A stretch of 64,000 nucleotides of DNA, taken from contig CM055114.1 in NCBI GenBank assembly GCA_029204225.1, positions 10,253,948 through 10,317,947 on the forward strand. Direction: 5' to 3'. The DNA comes from Diphasiastrum complanatum. Its lineage: Eukaryota > Streptophyta > Lycopodiopsida > Lycopodiales > Lycopodiaceae. This document shows positions 1-11,357 of the stretch, piece after piece (the stretch's first letter is position 1; each line of letters opens with the position of its first letter). The notes beneath the pieces are model-generated. The model was not told where the DNA came from. It saw only the letters and a list, made by a program, of their open reading frames with translations, and did not search any database. A program made the position numbers and the translations under genes.

Positions 1-1535
1 GGAGTGTCAATTTTACTTTCTTCAATAACAGCAGTGATTTATAGATTTATAAGTGAGAAAAAAAAATAGCGGTTCAATTTTTGCTAATGTTAATTGTTGT
101 GATCTGCTGAGAATAGTGGATAGATGTTATCTTGAGCAAGATGGCAAACTGCTGTTTACAAGCCTTTTTAATGAAAAACTTACAAATTCTTTGATAGATT
201 TTTAGTATTAATACTAAAACAAATGCTTTCCCAAAAAACTAGTGAATGAAAGAATGCAACTCTATCACCCTCAATTTGTGTGCCTGTGGGCATCAGGCCG
301 CTGGTCAGAGCTTGTGTATGAGTTCTCTATACTTAGTGCCTATTGGCACAGTCGTTCAGTATGCCCCCTCTACTGCAAGCTTTTTATAAAATATGCAGTA
401 GAATGAGATTTCCCACATGGTGAAGTTTCCTGCAGCAGGGCTGAGCCATGCAGTGGGCTACATCGGTTCCTTTAAGTGGCATCTGGAAGGGCCTACTTCA
501 TAAATATGGACTAATGCCATTCCCAGTGCCCTTATTCTGAAACCAATGTTTTTCACACTAATTGGCAATGTAACCAGCTCTTTGGGTTTTTGAATGCCTG
601 CAGTAACTAAATACAAGTCTGGATGCTGCAAATCCTTCTTTGGCAATAATGTGTCTACATGTCTGTTCTTGACTTCAAATCCAGTGGAATGCTCATTCAC
701 TAAGCTCTCATAAGCTCAAGTAAGCAATATGAAGCACACATCGAACTTTGGAGACATGGATAATTTTGAGCTAGCTTAACAGTCTTCCAGACATCTTACA
801 TGATGGGGCTGAAAATTTGTAGTCTAATGACTAGAGACAAATGTATCAACATTTCTTCTGAACGAGTACTATTTAAAGACATACTCCAGAATGAGTTACT
901 TGTTCAGTGCCTCAATTACTCTGAATTTTTCAAGGAGAATAAGACAGTTACCAGTCCGTTACAAATGATTTCAGATATTCAGGAAAATTTATCAGCAGCA
1001 ATCTGCTTCTTGGATATTGCACCATCTTAGAGTCTTCCTGTGAGCCTCAAATCTCCCAAGCAACCGTGTGAGGATGTATTTATGGTTCAGGCTAGTTGCT
1101 GACATAAATTCCTCGGTTGCCAGCTGCTGTATGCAGTTCCCGTTGGAACCGTCACTAGAGATAATAGAGTTTCTACAAAATACTTGACTCTGCATGCCTT
1201 GTCATTGTCAAGATAGTTATAATTTTGGTCAAAAATGCCCAGTTTAATGGATCAGGAGATTTGCAGGCTGCAGGCATATCATGATGGTGTGTAAGAAATT
1301 TGAAAATGTTTTGCTTTTGATGGCTATAAGTAATTGCAATTTGTAGGTGATAGATTACGTGTTCACATGGAAACATCACAGAATAACCTGGGGATTTCTT
1401 TTAATATAACTGATTTGTATCAAGATTTATATGAGTATCATTCTTAGTATTCTTATGGTGCATGTATTTAAAAGATTCGTCCCTGGAATCAGGGCTAGTT
1501 GGTTGATGGCTCCTTTTATCACCTCAAGTCGGCAG
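1..1535. other. Upstream region of ARID-HMG gene, no exon assigned
   Basis: No coding exon could be supported here on either strand. The short open frames (for example 800-1030 +) match no family I recognise and have no convincing splice context. The stretch probably holds 5' introns, the UTR or the promoter of the ARID-HMG gene that starts to be recognisable near 1536. The true first exon may also lie left of the window. Confidence 0.4.
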
Positions 1536-4500
1536 TGTGATTCCACAAAGTGCAGAAGGGACATATGAAATGATAAAAAATGCTCAAAACATTCTGGGAA
1601 TATTGTCTGTATTGAAGTTAACGAGCATGGTCACTTCTCCATGTTTAATGTATCAATTAGCCTGTCTGTGGTTCATTGTGATTGAATCGCATAGTGTCCT
1701 ACTCCGTGGAGTCAAATATTCACAGAAGCTATGTTTTGCAGGATCCCTAAAATTGGGGGCACCTATTTGGATCTGCATCTGTTGTACCAAGAGGTAACTA
1801 CACGTGGAGGCCTTCAGCAGGTGCTTGCTTTATCCTTCACGGAAAAGTTATAGCAATTTTATGATGTGAGATGCACCTTTTGAATTTTCAATCTCAAGCA
1901 CATTGGAAGTATGTATAAGTTCAATTCTCGAGTGACCTTCAAAGAGGACTTGTGTCCATAGGCATTGTGTGTGACAAGGCCTGGTTCTCATTGATTAACT
2001 ACCAATGCTTCAAGGACTTCAGATTGTAAATCTTAGTTTGTAGTAAATACGAGCAGTCTAGACCATAGTTGCTGGGGCCATTATAGTACGAACTGATTTA
2101 GCTGCAGTTTTTTGGTATTTATTTACTCATTACATTAGTCCATTAATTTTAGGTCAGTACATTCTGGAACGCACTGCATGGGTATCTAGGGTCTAGACTA
2201 TTATTAAAGAATGTACATATTTTGATACTTAGTCCTGGAGATCTCCAGGACTTTCTTTTTAATCTAAGCATACACACTATGTCCAGTATGCTTATGTTAG
2301 TTCGTAGTACTAATTGATGTTAAGAACGTCTAGGAACAAACATATTAATATGGTGTTACAGGTTACCACTTATGATTGGCATAACAGTTAATAAGCGCAA
2401 ACAATACATTTTACCACTTATGATCAGCATAACAGCTAATAAGCGCAAACAACATGAAATGCCTTCTGTTATTAGTGTGTTAACACTATTTCTTCAGTGA
2501 TCGTTTATCGTAATGGACTCAAAGCCATTTGAATCTCTACTTTGTAGATGATGGTGGTTATTGCATGTGATATGTAATCTAGGACCTGCTTGTGAAGGAT
2601 ATGTTGGCTTGTGCAGAGCGTGTCTTTTTATGCGGAAGCATTAAAATGAAAGGATAGTCGAACCTCCCCAAATTTTGCAGACCTGGGCAAATAGAAAGTC
2701 TTTCTTGCAGGAAGTCTTTGATTGGCAAGGTTATCTTAGCCAGTTTCTGATGTATGAAATACTTCAGAGGAACTTTTTAGTGTCATATCCTCGAGCATTG
2801 ATCTCAAATCTAAGCACCATGTGTTTCAGATGCAACTCAAGCATGTCTAAGACCGCAACCAACATCTCCATGATGGTGAGGAAGAAAATGCAGACCTCTG
2901 AACTAACTGATCCGATAGTGAGGCTAACGGTTGTAATCTGGAAAGTAATAGTAACAAGAAACGATTTGGTGAACCTCGTGGCAAGCACACTATCGTGCAA
3001 GCACATGGATGGAAACAGATGGCAGTGCTTTCAGAAAGCCATGGTTGGGTCTTCTTATTCAAATATCATCTGAGTGGGTTTCTTGTCCAAAGAAAGAATT
3101 TTATATCTCTTTCCTCATGTGCGGAACAATACCCCCAGTCCCAAGAATGTTTGCAACAGGCTTCTATAGATGATGATTAAACTAGAGTTCCGTCATAATT
3201 AAACTAGAGTTCCTTCTTTGATCTTTGAGCTGCACACTCACTTGCTGTGAAATTACTGATTTCATTCATCCAATATCTTCTGCTATGGCACTCGAATATC
3301 TGTTTTGAATTATTAGTTGAGAACATGCATGTTCTACATTTTGTACCAGGTTATCAAGAATAGGATATGGAAGGAGATAAAGGCAATATTTCAATTCCCC
3401 CGTACTGCAACCAATGCGTCCTTTGTTTTGCGAAAGTACTACACCAGTTTGCTCCATCACTATGAACAAGTTTACTTCCTTAGAGCTCAAGGTCATTTTC
3501 TTCCATAGTTCAGAAATTAGTATATTATTGTAAGCTAGTGCAGTTCGTTGATGTACTATGGATAACTATTTGTTTTAAGGTATCTGGTTTTGTAGAGTAG
3601 GCAACTCTGTTACTCAGATGTGTCAGAGCTTAGGAACCCCTGGGTGTTTAATCGTATAAAAACAGGTTTCGAAATCTTGTAGGACCAAGCTAATCCTTGC
3701 ATCCTCTATAGTTTCCATCATTTGGAGATCTTATTGAACTGATGTTGAAATGTTACAGCACCTGCACCTATATCTGCAAGCCCTGTGCCAAGCGCTATGC
3801 TAAGGTCAGCGGATAATGATTCCAGGCCATTAGTTTCAGCAGGATCAGAACCTATTCCGAAGAAAAAGAGGAGGCGGCACTCTGATCCATCTCGAGCATT
3901 ATCAGGTCCTCTCTCAGTTATAGGTACCATGTGAAAGGTGTGGCTACACCGATTAAAAATATATCTTTTTCTCCAGTTTCTTACTTTCCATATATGGGGT
4001 GGACGTTTTTGTTTATTTGCAGTTAACCCTGCAGCATCAATTGGACAGAAGGTTACTGGAGCTATTGATGGGAAGTTTGACCATGGGTACCTTGTTACAG
4101 TTTTGGTAGGCTCAGAAAAGCTAAGAGGGGTTATGTACACTGTTCCGCCTGGACATGACTTTTCACAGTTTGCCACACTACCTCTTTGTATGAACAGCTC
4201 GAATTTGTACTCAGAACCACGAGGAAGAAAATATCGGCATCTTTGGAAGAGGAATACCAATGTTTTAGAAAAAGATCCAACAGCCCCAAAATTCAACAGA
4301 AGCGGGTACAACTTTTTCTTTGCAGAGCAACGCAGAAATCTGAAAGGTTTATATCCCGACAGAGAAAAAGAGATCAGTAGAATGATTGGAGATAAATGGA
4401 GCAAGCTTACAGAGGAAGAAAAATCGGTGAGTAGCCATCATCCAAGTGTTCGGAGATCTAGTGGTTCAAATACATTGTGCAGGCAGATATTTTGTGAAAG

Positions 4501-4943
4501 ATTGTCATTAGCAATGGACCTGCGCTGAATGATGGGCTTTGAAATGTTTTTCTTCTAGTCACTTATCATGAACATTAAGTCTCTGCGGACTTATTATTCT
4601 GTAGTCTCAACTCCTTCTTGCTGTTGTATGCTAAATATAATTGGTGTTTTTGCAGCCTTATCAACAGAAAGGCCAGAAGGATAAGGAAAGATACAAGAAG
4701 GAGATTTTTGAATATCACCAAAGAAAATCTATGAAAAATAACGTGGATAGGTGTACGGCTTTTAAGGTCGTCAGAAAACAGACTCCTCAATCGCTAGACG
4801 ATGAATCAGAACATAGTGACAATTTCTTTATATCAATGAACTCTGGTACAGCCAAAAATTCACCCATGGCAGAGCCCCAGGCTATACTCGCTGGAGATCT
4901 GGACGGGTGTCCTCTGCAAAAGGAGATGTATGCTCCAGAATGA
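1536..4943 (+). CDS. ARID/HMG-box DNA-binding protein (HMGB15-like), six exons
   Basis: Plant ARID-HMG proteins bind AT-rich DNA through an N-terminal ARID and a C-terminal HMG box and act in the nucleus as architectural or transcription factors. Exons I deduce: 1536-1649, 1742-1820, 3350-3491, 3759-3923, 4023-4426 and 4656-4943 (stop TGA). All junctions are GT-AG and phases agree. The ARID runs from GTYEMIKNAQ (about 1561) through IPKIGGTYLDLHLLYQEV and VTTRGG to ASFVLRKYYTSLLHHYEQVY. Exon 4 has a basic PKKKRRRHSD stretch, a likely nuclear signal. Exon 5 holds the family's middle domain (AIDGKFDHGYLVTVLVGSE) and starts the HMG box (FNRSGYNFFFAEQ, ISRMIGDKWSKL). The last exon finishes the box and ends in an acidic tail. 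The order matches the Arabidopsis HMGB9/10/11/15 group. The 5' end is uncertain (the frame is open from 1507) and ARID helix 1 is abnormal. The 228-codon ORF on the other strand at 3718-4404 is a shadow. Confidence 0.88.
1821..3349 (+). other. Large intron of the ARID-HMG gene
   Basis: Donor CAG|gtgctt follows the ARID residues GGLQQ and acceptor accag precedes VIKNRIWKEI, a phase-0 junction. The short ORFs inside (for example 2675-3073) resemble no protein I know and lie wholly in the intron. Confidence 0.75.
2363..2458. repeat. Two tandem copies of a 48-bp unit
   Basis: A unit beginning ttaccacttatgat and ending in aataagcgcaaacaa occurs twice head to tail, at 2363 and 2411, with a few substitutions. 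It lies in the large ARID-HMG intron. With only two copies and no spacer pattern it is a local duplication, not a CRISPR. Confidence 0.8.
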
Positions 4944-5952
4944 AGGCAGCTGCATCAGCTTGAAACAGACAGCTAAGAATCTTGCTATGCAGTAGAAAGC
5001 ATTAATTACCTAACAAAAGCTATGAAGAAGCCAGTTCTTATTTAACAGGATTTCTACAGGAAGAGTTGTTATTGGCTTTTGTTTTGTTGTTAGAACTAAC
5101 CGACAGTAAATCCTAGTATCAACAGCATTTAGTGAGGCTATCTGTCAGGGATCAAAAGAATGACAATCTATTGTCAGTCAGAAAAGCAAGGTAGGGGGTA
5201 AGGCTCATTTCAGTCATCATCTCTTGTTGATATGACATTCCAGCTTTAAACAATAGCCCCGTTCAGAAGAAGCTTGGCTTTTTTTTTTCTCGGATTCTGA
5301 TTACTTACTACATTTTCTGCTTGTATGCTGCGGGCAACGGCCATGAATCATACACTGTAGGGAAGTAGATATGCACGTCTAGCTGAAGTGAAAAAGCTGG
5401 TGGGACTACAGTCCTACAAGCAGATGTGTCGTCTCTAGAAGTAGACATGTACGTGGTGTGGTGCCTGTCTCACCCTCACCACCCTTGGTGGATGCATGCT
5501 CAAATTCTATGAACAATAGAATTAGGTCATATGTCTATGATGTTCACCTGCAAATGGAGGAATGATCTCTCTCGGAATAACTGTTAGTCTTGCAAACATG
5601 GTGGAGAGCTCTGTTGGTGCATATAGTCATGGTCCCCATCTTGAAGTCACGCAAACTAAGATGCTTTTGAATATGCATTGGACTGTCTGTAGCCAGTATG
5701 ACAATTATTGCATGTCAATTGTTTGTACCCGACTTACTGTATTTCAAAGATATGTCAGAGCTTTTCCTTGGAGTGCATTCTCTGGATTAAAACCTGTTCT
5801 AACTTATGAAAAATTCAAACATCTAAAATCACGTTTCTAAGTAAGGGACATTCAATATATATTAAAATCATTGAGAGGCCCAAAATATATTCAGAGGTCT
5901 AACTTTATTTGAAGGGAAATGACTAACAACTTTCTTTGAGCATTTGTTCTAC
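4944..5952. other. 3' flank of ARID-HMG gene, no further gene seen
   Basis: The first few hundred bases after the stop should be 3' UTR of the ARID-HMG gene. A poly(T) tract lies at about 5279-5289. The open frame at 5562-5840 (+) has no recognisable motif and I do not call it. Confidence 0.5.
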
Positions 5953-6019
5953 AAACAAGTGAGTTAAAATAAGTAATAGCTGGCTTGGAGGGCTATTACT
6001 TATTTTAACTCACTTGTTT
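5953..6019. repeat. Perfect 28-bp hairpin with 11-nt loop
   Basis: Bases 5953-5980 are exactly complementary to 5992-6019, leaving the loop tggcttggagg. A perfect stem this long is improbable by chance. It is too short for a typical plant pri-miRNA but fits a small foldback element or a palindromic insertion scar. No flanking coding sequence explains it. Confidence 0.9.
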
Positions 6020-6419
6020 TTTGGATAGTCCTGTTACCACTGCAAGTTTTTGTTCGGAAGGTCTATGATTGTCTTGAAGTTTAATGAATGGGTTTTTTTC
6101 CAAAAATTTGAAGTTTTTTAAGATTAGCATGCCACAAAGTCCTTGAGATCAAACAGTAATGCAAGCCGTTGTGCTAGCGAATTAGGAAATTTAACATGTA
6201 ACTTTTCTTTTGGCTATATATACTCAAAAACTTTTTCTTTTTACTTTTTTACATCCAAGGTTTTGGGTCCATCTATAAACATTAGTCAACTCACAGCAAG
6301 CCATCAACAATGACAACTAGCAACATCAGTAGTGTTCCTACGATGAAAGAAACTTGAGAAGCTTTTAGTATGATGATATGTTTGTTTTTAAAATTCATGG
6401 GATTGATGTCACAATCTGT

Positions 6420-6760
6420 AATTGTTGGACTGCATTACAAGCAGAATGCATTAATAAACAATTAGCGACCCTTTTAAAAGAAAATAATCAAGATTGGGAT
6501 ACGAAATTGTATTTGGCTTTGGGAATATAGCATAAGTGCAAGGTATGCACCCTTTGTGTTGGTATATGGACAAGAATGAGTGCTACCCATTGAAACCAAA
6601 TTACAATCTCTTAGGTTTTCAATGGTTACAATCTCTTAGGTTTTCAATGGCTTGTGATTTGGAACAAGAGGATTCTTTCCAAATGCTTCATAAAGCGAAG
6701 GATGAAATGAAAGTCATTCATTTTCATGATTATAATATTAAAGACTAAATTTGCAAAAAA
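6420..6760 (+). pseudogene. Ty3/gypsy integrase C-terminal relic
   Basis: Read with one frame correction near 6522, the translation gives NKQLATLLKENNQDWDTKL, then ALWEYSISARYAPFVLVYGQE and VLPIETKLQSLRF. This is the tail of the Ty3/gypsy integrase core (usual pattern WD-x-L-x-x-ALWAYR-x-x-x, TP-x-x-LVYG, E-x-VLPIE). A stop follows GQE, and a 25-bp tandem duplication (tacaatctcttaggttttca unit) lies at about 6602-6650. No other part of the element was found next to it. Confidence 0.7.
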
Positions 6761-7158
6761 GACCAACTAGTTTTATTTATGATGCTATATCTGAATTGTT
6801 TAGAAATTGTTCTTTTATTGATTGGGCCTTATAAAGTGTTACATTTTGTATAAGAAAGATCCACCAAGATTGATTGAGCTTCATGGTGTACTTTTTAAAA
6901 GTAAAGGCATCTCAATAAGACTAGACAGGTATTCTTGTCATAGAAAACCTTAAAATTGTTTATAACAAAAACCTTTGGCTTTCAAATCAAATGAACAATC
7001 AATGCATTTCTCTTAGGTTAGTAGCAATGTTTCCTCAAAACGTGTTCAAATTGATCTCGTTTCAAAACGATGTTTCAATGTTCGAATTGATTGCGAAAAA
7101 AAGGCAATTATTTTGCAAATACTACGTGGTCTCGAGGGTCGAGTACTCACATTTTTGC

Positions 7159-7159
<1 letters not shown>

Positions 7160-7213
<54 letters not shown>

Positions 7214-7537
7214 GAGTGTTGTGAGTGTGAGTAGTGTGTGTGTGTGTGTGTGTGAAGTAGAGGGAGTGTGTGAGAGATAGAGAAAGGAGAGGGAGAGTGT
7301 GTGAGACTTGAGTGTTGTGAGTGTGATTAGTGTGTGTCTGTGTGTGAAATAGAGTGAGTGTTTGAAGGGAGAGTGTGTGACGTGTGTGTGAAAGAGAGAG
7401 AGTGTGTGTGACGTGCATGTGAAAGAATGTGTGAAAGAGAGGGAGTGTGTGTGACGTGTGTGTGAAAGAAAGGGAGTGTGTGTGACGTGTGTATGTGTGA
7501 AGTAGAGGGAGTGTGTGTGTGTGTGTGTGTGTTTGTG

Positions 7538-7593
<56 letters not shown>
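7160..7593. repeat. Compound microsatellite: (GA)n, GT-rich minisatellite, (GA)n
   Basis: Pure (GA) arrays of about 50 bp lie at 7160-7210 and 7541-7593. Between them is a GT/GA-rich minisatellite built on gtgtgtgacgtgtgtgtgaa-like units and a pure (GT) run at about 7511-7531. All purine-rich runs are on the + strand. Long Leu/Ser/His or Arg/Glu frames across it are repeat artefacts. Confidence 0.95.
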
Positions 7594-7596
<3 letters not shown>

Positions 7597-7776
7597 GGAG
7601 GAGATATGGTCTGACTCACTCTCACCACATTTATCAAATAACTTATTCATCATTGTTGCATGTAGGTATCACAATCCCAATTCCATGCATCGCAGTCACA
7701 TGAGTCCGATGTCCATGGTTAGGATGAGGACGACACAACTAGATCTATTTAGATGTTTCATTTTAGTACGTGTGTG

Positions 7777-7779
<3 letters not shown>

Positions 7780-7829
<50 letters not shown>
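7780..7829. repeat. (GA)n microsatellite
   Basis: About 25 uninterrupted GA units, in the same strand sense as the two arrays just upstream. Confidence 0.95.
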
Positions 7830-7831
<2 letters not shown>

Positions 7832-7914
7832 GAGAAAAGTTTTTAATTTGAAGTTTGAATTTAATACTATTGCTTTGTTGACACTAGATAGCTATTAGCT
7901 ATGCCCAGACAACG

Positions 7915-9258
7915 GGAAAGGGATCATGTCACTCGTAATTTCGGTTATGGCACATCATGCACGAAGAAGTAAACTTGCAAGTATTGCGAGAATACTTATG
8001 GAGGTGGCTCCGTTCGAATAAGGACACGTCTTTTATGTCTCCAAACATACGAGATCGCTATTTGCACTCAAGCACCAAAGTCATTGAGGATTGTCAAGAT
8101 CATGGACGACTCTCATGCCATTACATCAACCACAGGTGATTCTTGTTTGATCTAAAGCTAAAATTTCAAAGTTCAGTCTATAATTTATTACTTAAGAGTA
8201 ATTAGTGAGTCGTGACTATAAGCATCTGTTACTCTATGTCATGTGACATGTGACCTGTCAGATGTCTGTGTTTGTCATCAAATCTATTAAGGTTTAGACT
8301 TTAAACATTTGCATTGTGGTATGTGCAACATTATTGTTACAGGTGCGATAGAGCATTGAGATTGCAGATCACAGTCGTCACCTGTAGCCGACACTATTTC
8401 TGCTGCAGTACCCATTTCATTTTCTTCTTCAGAAGAGACTCCTACACAGTGCCAGTAGGTAATGTTGCTGGTAGGGATGGAGTTGATAGGAGACGGGGTC
8501 GAGGACATGTGAGAGGCAGGGATGTCTATGTGGCAGCCTTCCAACAATAGCGTAGGGATGCAATTGTTGTTGTTAGGAGGTGCTTTTACTTGTGCGACCT
8601 CTCCTTTCATTTGGCTATGACCCTTGCATTGAGAGATATGATGCAAGGAGTATTTCGTATCAGTGTTGAGTGGGAGGGTCCAACCATGGAGCAATTGAGG
8701 ACGAGAGAGCTACATGCTGAGCAGTAGGTTGTCGATACCTACAGCCTATTAGGAAGTCATGGACGAGATATACCGTACATCTTCAAAACCTTTCAACTTT
8801 GTACTTCCTACTTTCAAGTTTCAACTTTGACCTTTCAATTTTCAAATTTGCAAGTTAGTTAAAAGGAGTCAAGTTTCTGCATGATACTATTAGATGGTTT
8901 GGACTGATGCAAGGAAGCACCATTTGTGAATATATTGGTGTATTCTTGCATGGGCACCATGTTTTTGAGGTCCATTGATACGTCGGAGCCAGACATGGCA
9001 TTGGATGGTAGGAGATTGTTTGAGTATATCTCGTAGGCCATTGAGGAGGTTAAAAAAGAAAATGATGTCCAAGTATGCACTTGCCACTTTCAAGCTTTAA
9101 CATTGAGCTTTGAAGTTACATTTTGAGAATCGTGATTATTGTTTTGAACGTGTTACATTGCAATTTTTTTTCTCAATCTTAAATGTTCATGAGTTATGAT
9201 TCGACCTTTGTCGGAATTCCAATGCAAGTTGTCACAGACAACACATCCATTGTGTTGC
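7915..9258 (+). pseudogene. hAT transposase relic (BED finger and DUF659 region)
   Basis: Four + strand blocks follow the order of plant hAT transposases. The first (7915-8131) gives DHVTRNFGYG, then TCKYCENTYGGGSVRIRTR and CTQAPKSL, a BED zinc finger with CX2C, ending at a possible donor accacag|gtgatt. The second (about 8545-8725) gives FYLCDLSFHLAMTLALRDM, then GPTMEQLRTREL, like the stretch before DUF659. The third (8893-9080) holds DGWTDARK, FVNILVYSCMGTMFLRSIDT and FEYIS, AIEEVKKENDVQV, the DUF659 core. The last scrap, MQVVTDNTS (about 9221-9247), is where the family's VVTDNAS motif belongs. A stop after TKK, a frameshift after DGWTD and another stop after EYIS show it is dead. The sequence then passes straight into copia reverse transcriptase. 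hAT proteins cut and paste DNA as dimers in the nucleus. Confidence 0.72.
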
Positions 9259-9264
9259 AGCATA

Positions 9265-10251
9265 CTTCAAATTTTATCATCATTTTATTTTATGTTGATG
9301 ATATTATTGTCACAGGAAATAGTGAGCAACAGATTGATGCCTTAATACTTGATCTTGATACGGTTTTTGAAACTTCGGATTTAGCCCTATTTCACTTTTA
9401 TCTTGGTGTTGAATTTGTATAAGAAGGGGCTGAAATTTTCATCTCTCAAGAACGCTACATTGGGCAGATTTTGAAGCGGGTCAAGGTGAAAGATTGCAAG
9501 CCGGTTGCTACACCTATGGAAACAGCCTAAAATTAAATAGTCAAGATGATGGTGAACCATTTGATACTACTTTATATTGTCAAGCTATTGGTTGTCTCAT
9601 TTACCTATGTAATTCAAGATCGGACATTTCTTATAGTGTCTCACTCATGAGTCAATTCATGCATGCCCTGATGACATCACATTGGAAAGTGTTGAAGAGG
9701 ATCTTTCGATATCTTCAAGGAACAAGAAATCATGGACTAGTTTTTCCTGCTTGTGATGATGCATGTTTGGTTGGTTTTAGTGACTGGGATTGGGGTGGAG
9801 ATCAAGACACTAGATGCTCTACAAGTGGACATTGCTTTTTCTATGAAAATTCTGCAATTTTTTGGTCAATTAAAAAGCAACCCACTGTTGCTACTTCTTC
9901 TAGTGAGGCAGAATATAGAGCGATATTTTCAGCCACAACGGAGTGTTTATGACTGAGGAGACTACTTGTTGACATGAAGTTTGGTGAGCTCTCACCCACT
10001 CTTATCTTGAGTGATAGTCAAGGTGCTATTGTCATTACACAAAATCCTATTTTTCATGCGAGGATGAAGCACATCGAGATCCATTATCACTTTGTTTGAA
10101 AGAGACTTCATGATGGAGACATTTTACTTGAGTATTGTCCTACAGAGGATAATATTGCGGACCTCTTCACTAAGGCATTGCCTAGAGAGGAATTTGAAGC
10201 TTTATGCAAAGCTTTAAATTTAAGACCATGTGATGGCTTTGTTACACAGTG
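9265..10251 (+). pseudogene. Ty1/copia RT-RNase H relic
   Basis: Starts at the RT catalytic block (LFYVDDIIVTGNS) and runs through FYLGVEF, ISQERYIGQIL, IGCLIYLCNSRSDISY and HWKVLKRIFRYLQGT into RNase H (VGFSDWDWGGD, TSSSEAEYRAI, ADLFTKALPREEF). Only the last third of pol remains. Stops follow GVEF, META, TECL and YHFV, so it is non-functional. It abuts the hAT relic upstream, and a polypurine tract and LTR start follow it. Confidence 0.88.
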
Positions 10252-10286
10252 AAGATTTCATTTTATGCATTGTCATTTAAGGAGGG

Positions 10287-10715
10287 TGTTAGAAATAAAT
10301 GACTATGCTAAAGTTAATCCATAGGTTATTTTGAACCAAAAGGTCGAAATTTGTGTAACCATATGTGTTTAGTTATTTAGGCCATGTTAAATTTGTCTAT
10401 TTTCAGTTGGACTCAATTTTGGTTACGTAGTGACTCATGGGTCCTTAGGGGTCTATTTTTGTTTAGGAGCCCTATCTTGAATTTTGGGGGTGCCCTACAT
10501 TTAGTAAGTGGTTAAGCTTAGAGTTTGTTGGCACTTGGCTACATCCCGGTCATTGTGTATTCCATTTTTACATTTGCTAAGCATTGTTCTCCATTTTTCT
10601 GCTTGCAATACTGCTTTCTCTCTCTCCTTGAGGGCGCCTATCCTCTTCCCTCATTTGTCTTGTGGAGATTGTTTGATATTTAGATCTTGGTGACTTGGCT
10701 CTTGTTTTCCTTCAT
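10287..10715 (+). repeat. 3' LTR fragment of the copia relic
   Basis: The polypurine aaggaggg is followed at once by tgttagaaataaatgac, a canonical LTR start, about 35 bp after the RNase H relic's stop. The right end is where homology to the Ty3-like gag begins (about 10716), so the LTR is probably truncated. Confidence 0.6.
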
Positions 10716-11345
10716 GGACTTGGTCCTCTAGACAGTAGACTATGAGATTTCTATAGCCAAATCTAGCCCTGCGTGTGAAAATCCATCTAGATTCAGTCGT
10801 CCACTAGTTGTGGTTCCCCAGTCGTGGTTCGATCAAGTGGCCTTCTAGTATAGGCCTTCTAATATAACATGTTTTTCTTCAGGATCTATCGTATCTAGTG
10901 TTGTGAACATATTATTCTTCACGATCTATCGTATCTAGTGTTGTTAACTTAAGATCTTCTATTTTAGCCTCATTTCGATCAAAGGTCCCTATATATGTGT
11001 CTATAATTTCAACTAGTTCTTCTTCTGTCATCATTTCAGATATATTTGTCAGCCTATTGAGCTCGTAGAGGAATTCTTGGTCATCTTATTCTTAGAGGGG
11101 GCATTTCATCATCGCCTATGGCCCAATACCAACCAGTATAGAATTCTTCGTATCTCTAGTTTGGGATGATCCTAGATCAACAAAGTGTACTTCTTCATTG
11201 GGTGGGTCCACCAATCTCCACATCCACGAGAGAAACCGTGTGCCTAATAAACACAAACCCTTTATGATAGCAAGGTTGGGTCAGTTGAATGCCAAGAATA
11301 GCAAAATCACGCTAGATTAGTCTCATAACTAACATCTTTGTAATT
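10716..11345 (-). pseudogene. Second copy of the UIM-containing Gag N-terminus (fragment)
   Basis: Aligns by eye along its whole length with 48728-49330. The minus strand keeps GFSHAGLDLAIEIS, equivalent to the first ubiquitin-interacting motif of the 48.8-kb copy, and EGHLIEP. At the position where the 48.8-kb copy has a TGA stop (48855-48857), this copy has CGA, so the longer reading frame is ancestral. It has its own stops and a small internal duplication of cttcaggatctatcgtatct-like sequence at about 10876-10945. The initiating ATG-GGG of the other copy reads ATA-AAG here. Confidence 0.75.
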
Positions 11346-11357
11346 ATGGTATATGAT

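Noticed and set aside
2363-2458. Direct repeats that might suggest a CRISPR
   Set aside because: Only two copies with no spacer between them, in a plant intron.
3718-4404. 228-codon ORF on the minus strand
   Set aside because: Antisense shadow of ARID-HMG exons 4 and 5; its residues match no family, whereas the + strand exons do.
5562-5840. 92-codon + ORF downstream of the ARID-HMG gene
   Set aside because: No recognisable domain and no supporting context; length is within chance for AT-rich DNA.
7122-7653. Minus-strand Ser/Leu/His/Thr-rich ORFs of 171 and 108 codons
   Set aside because: Wholly made of (GA)n and (GT)n microsatellite read in another frame.
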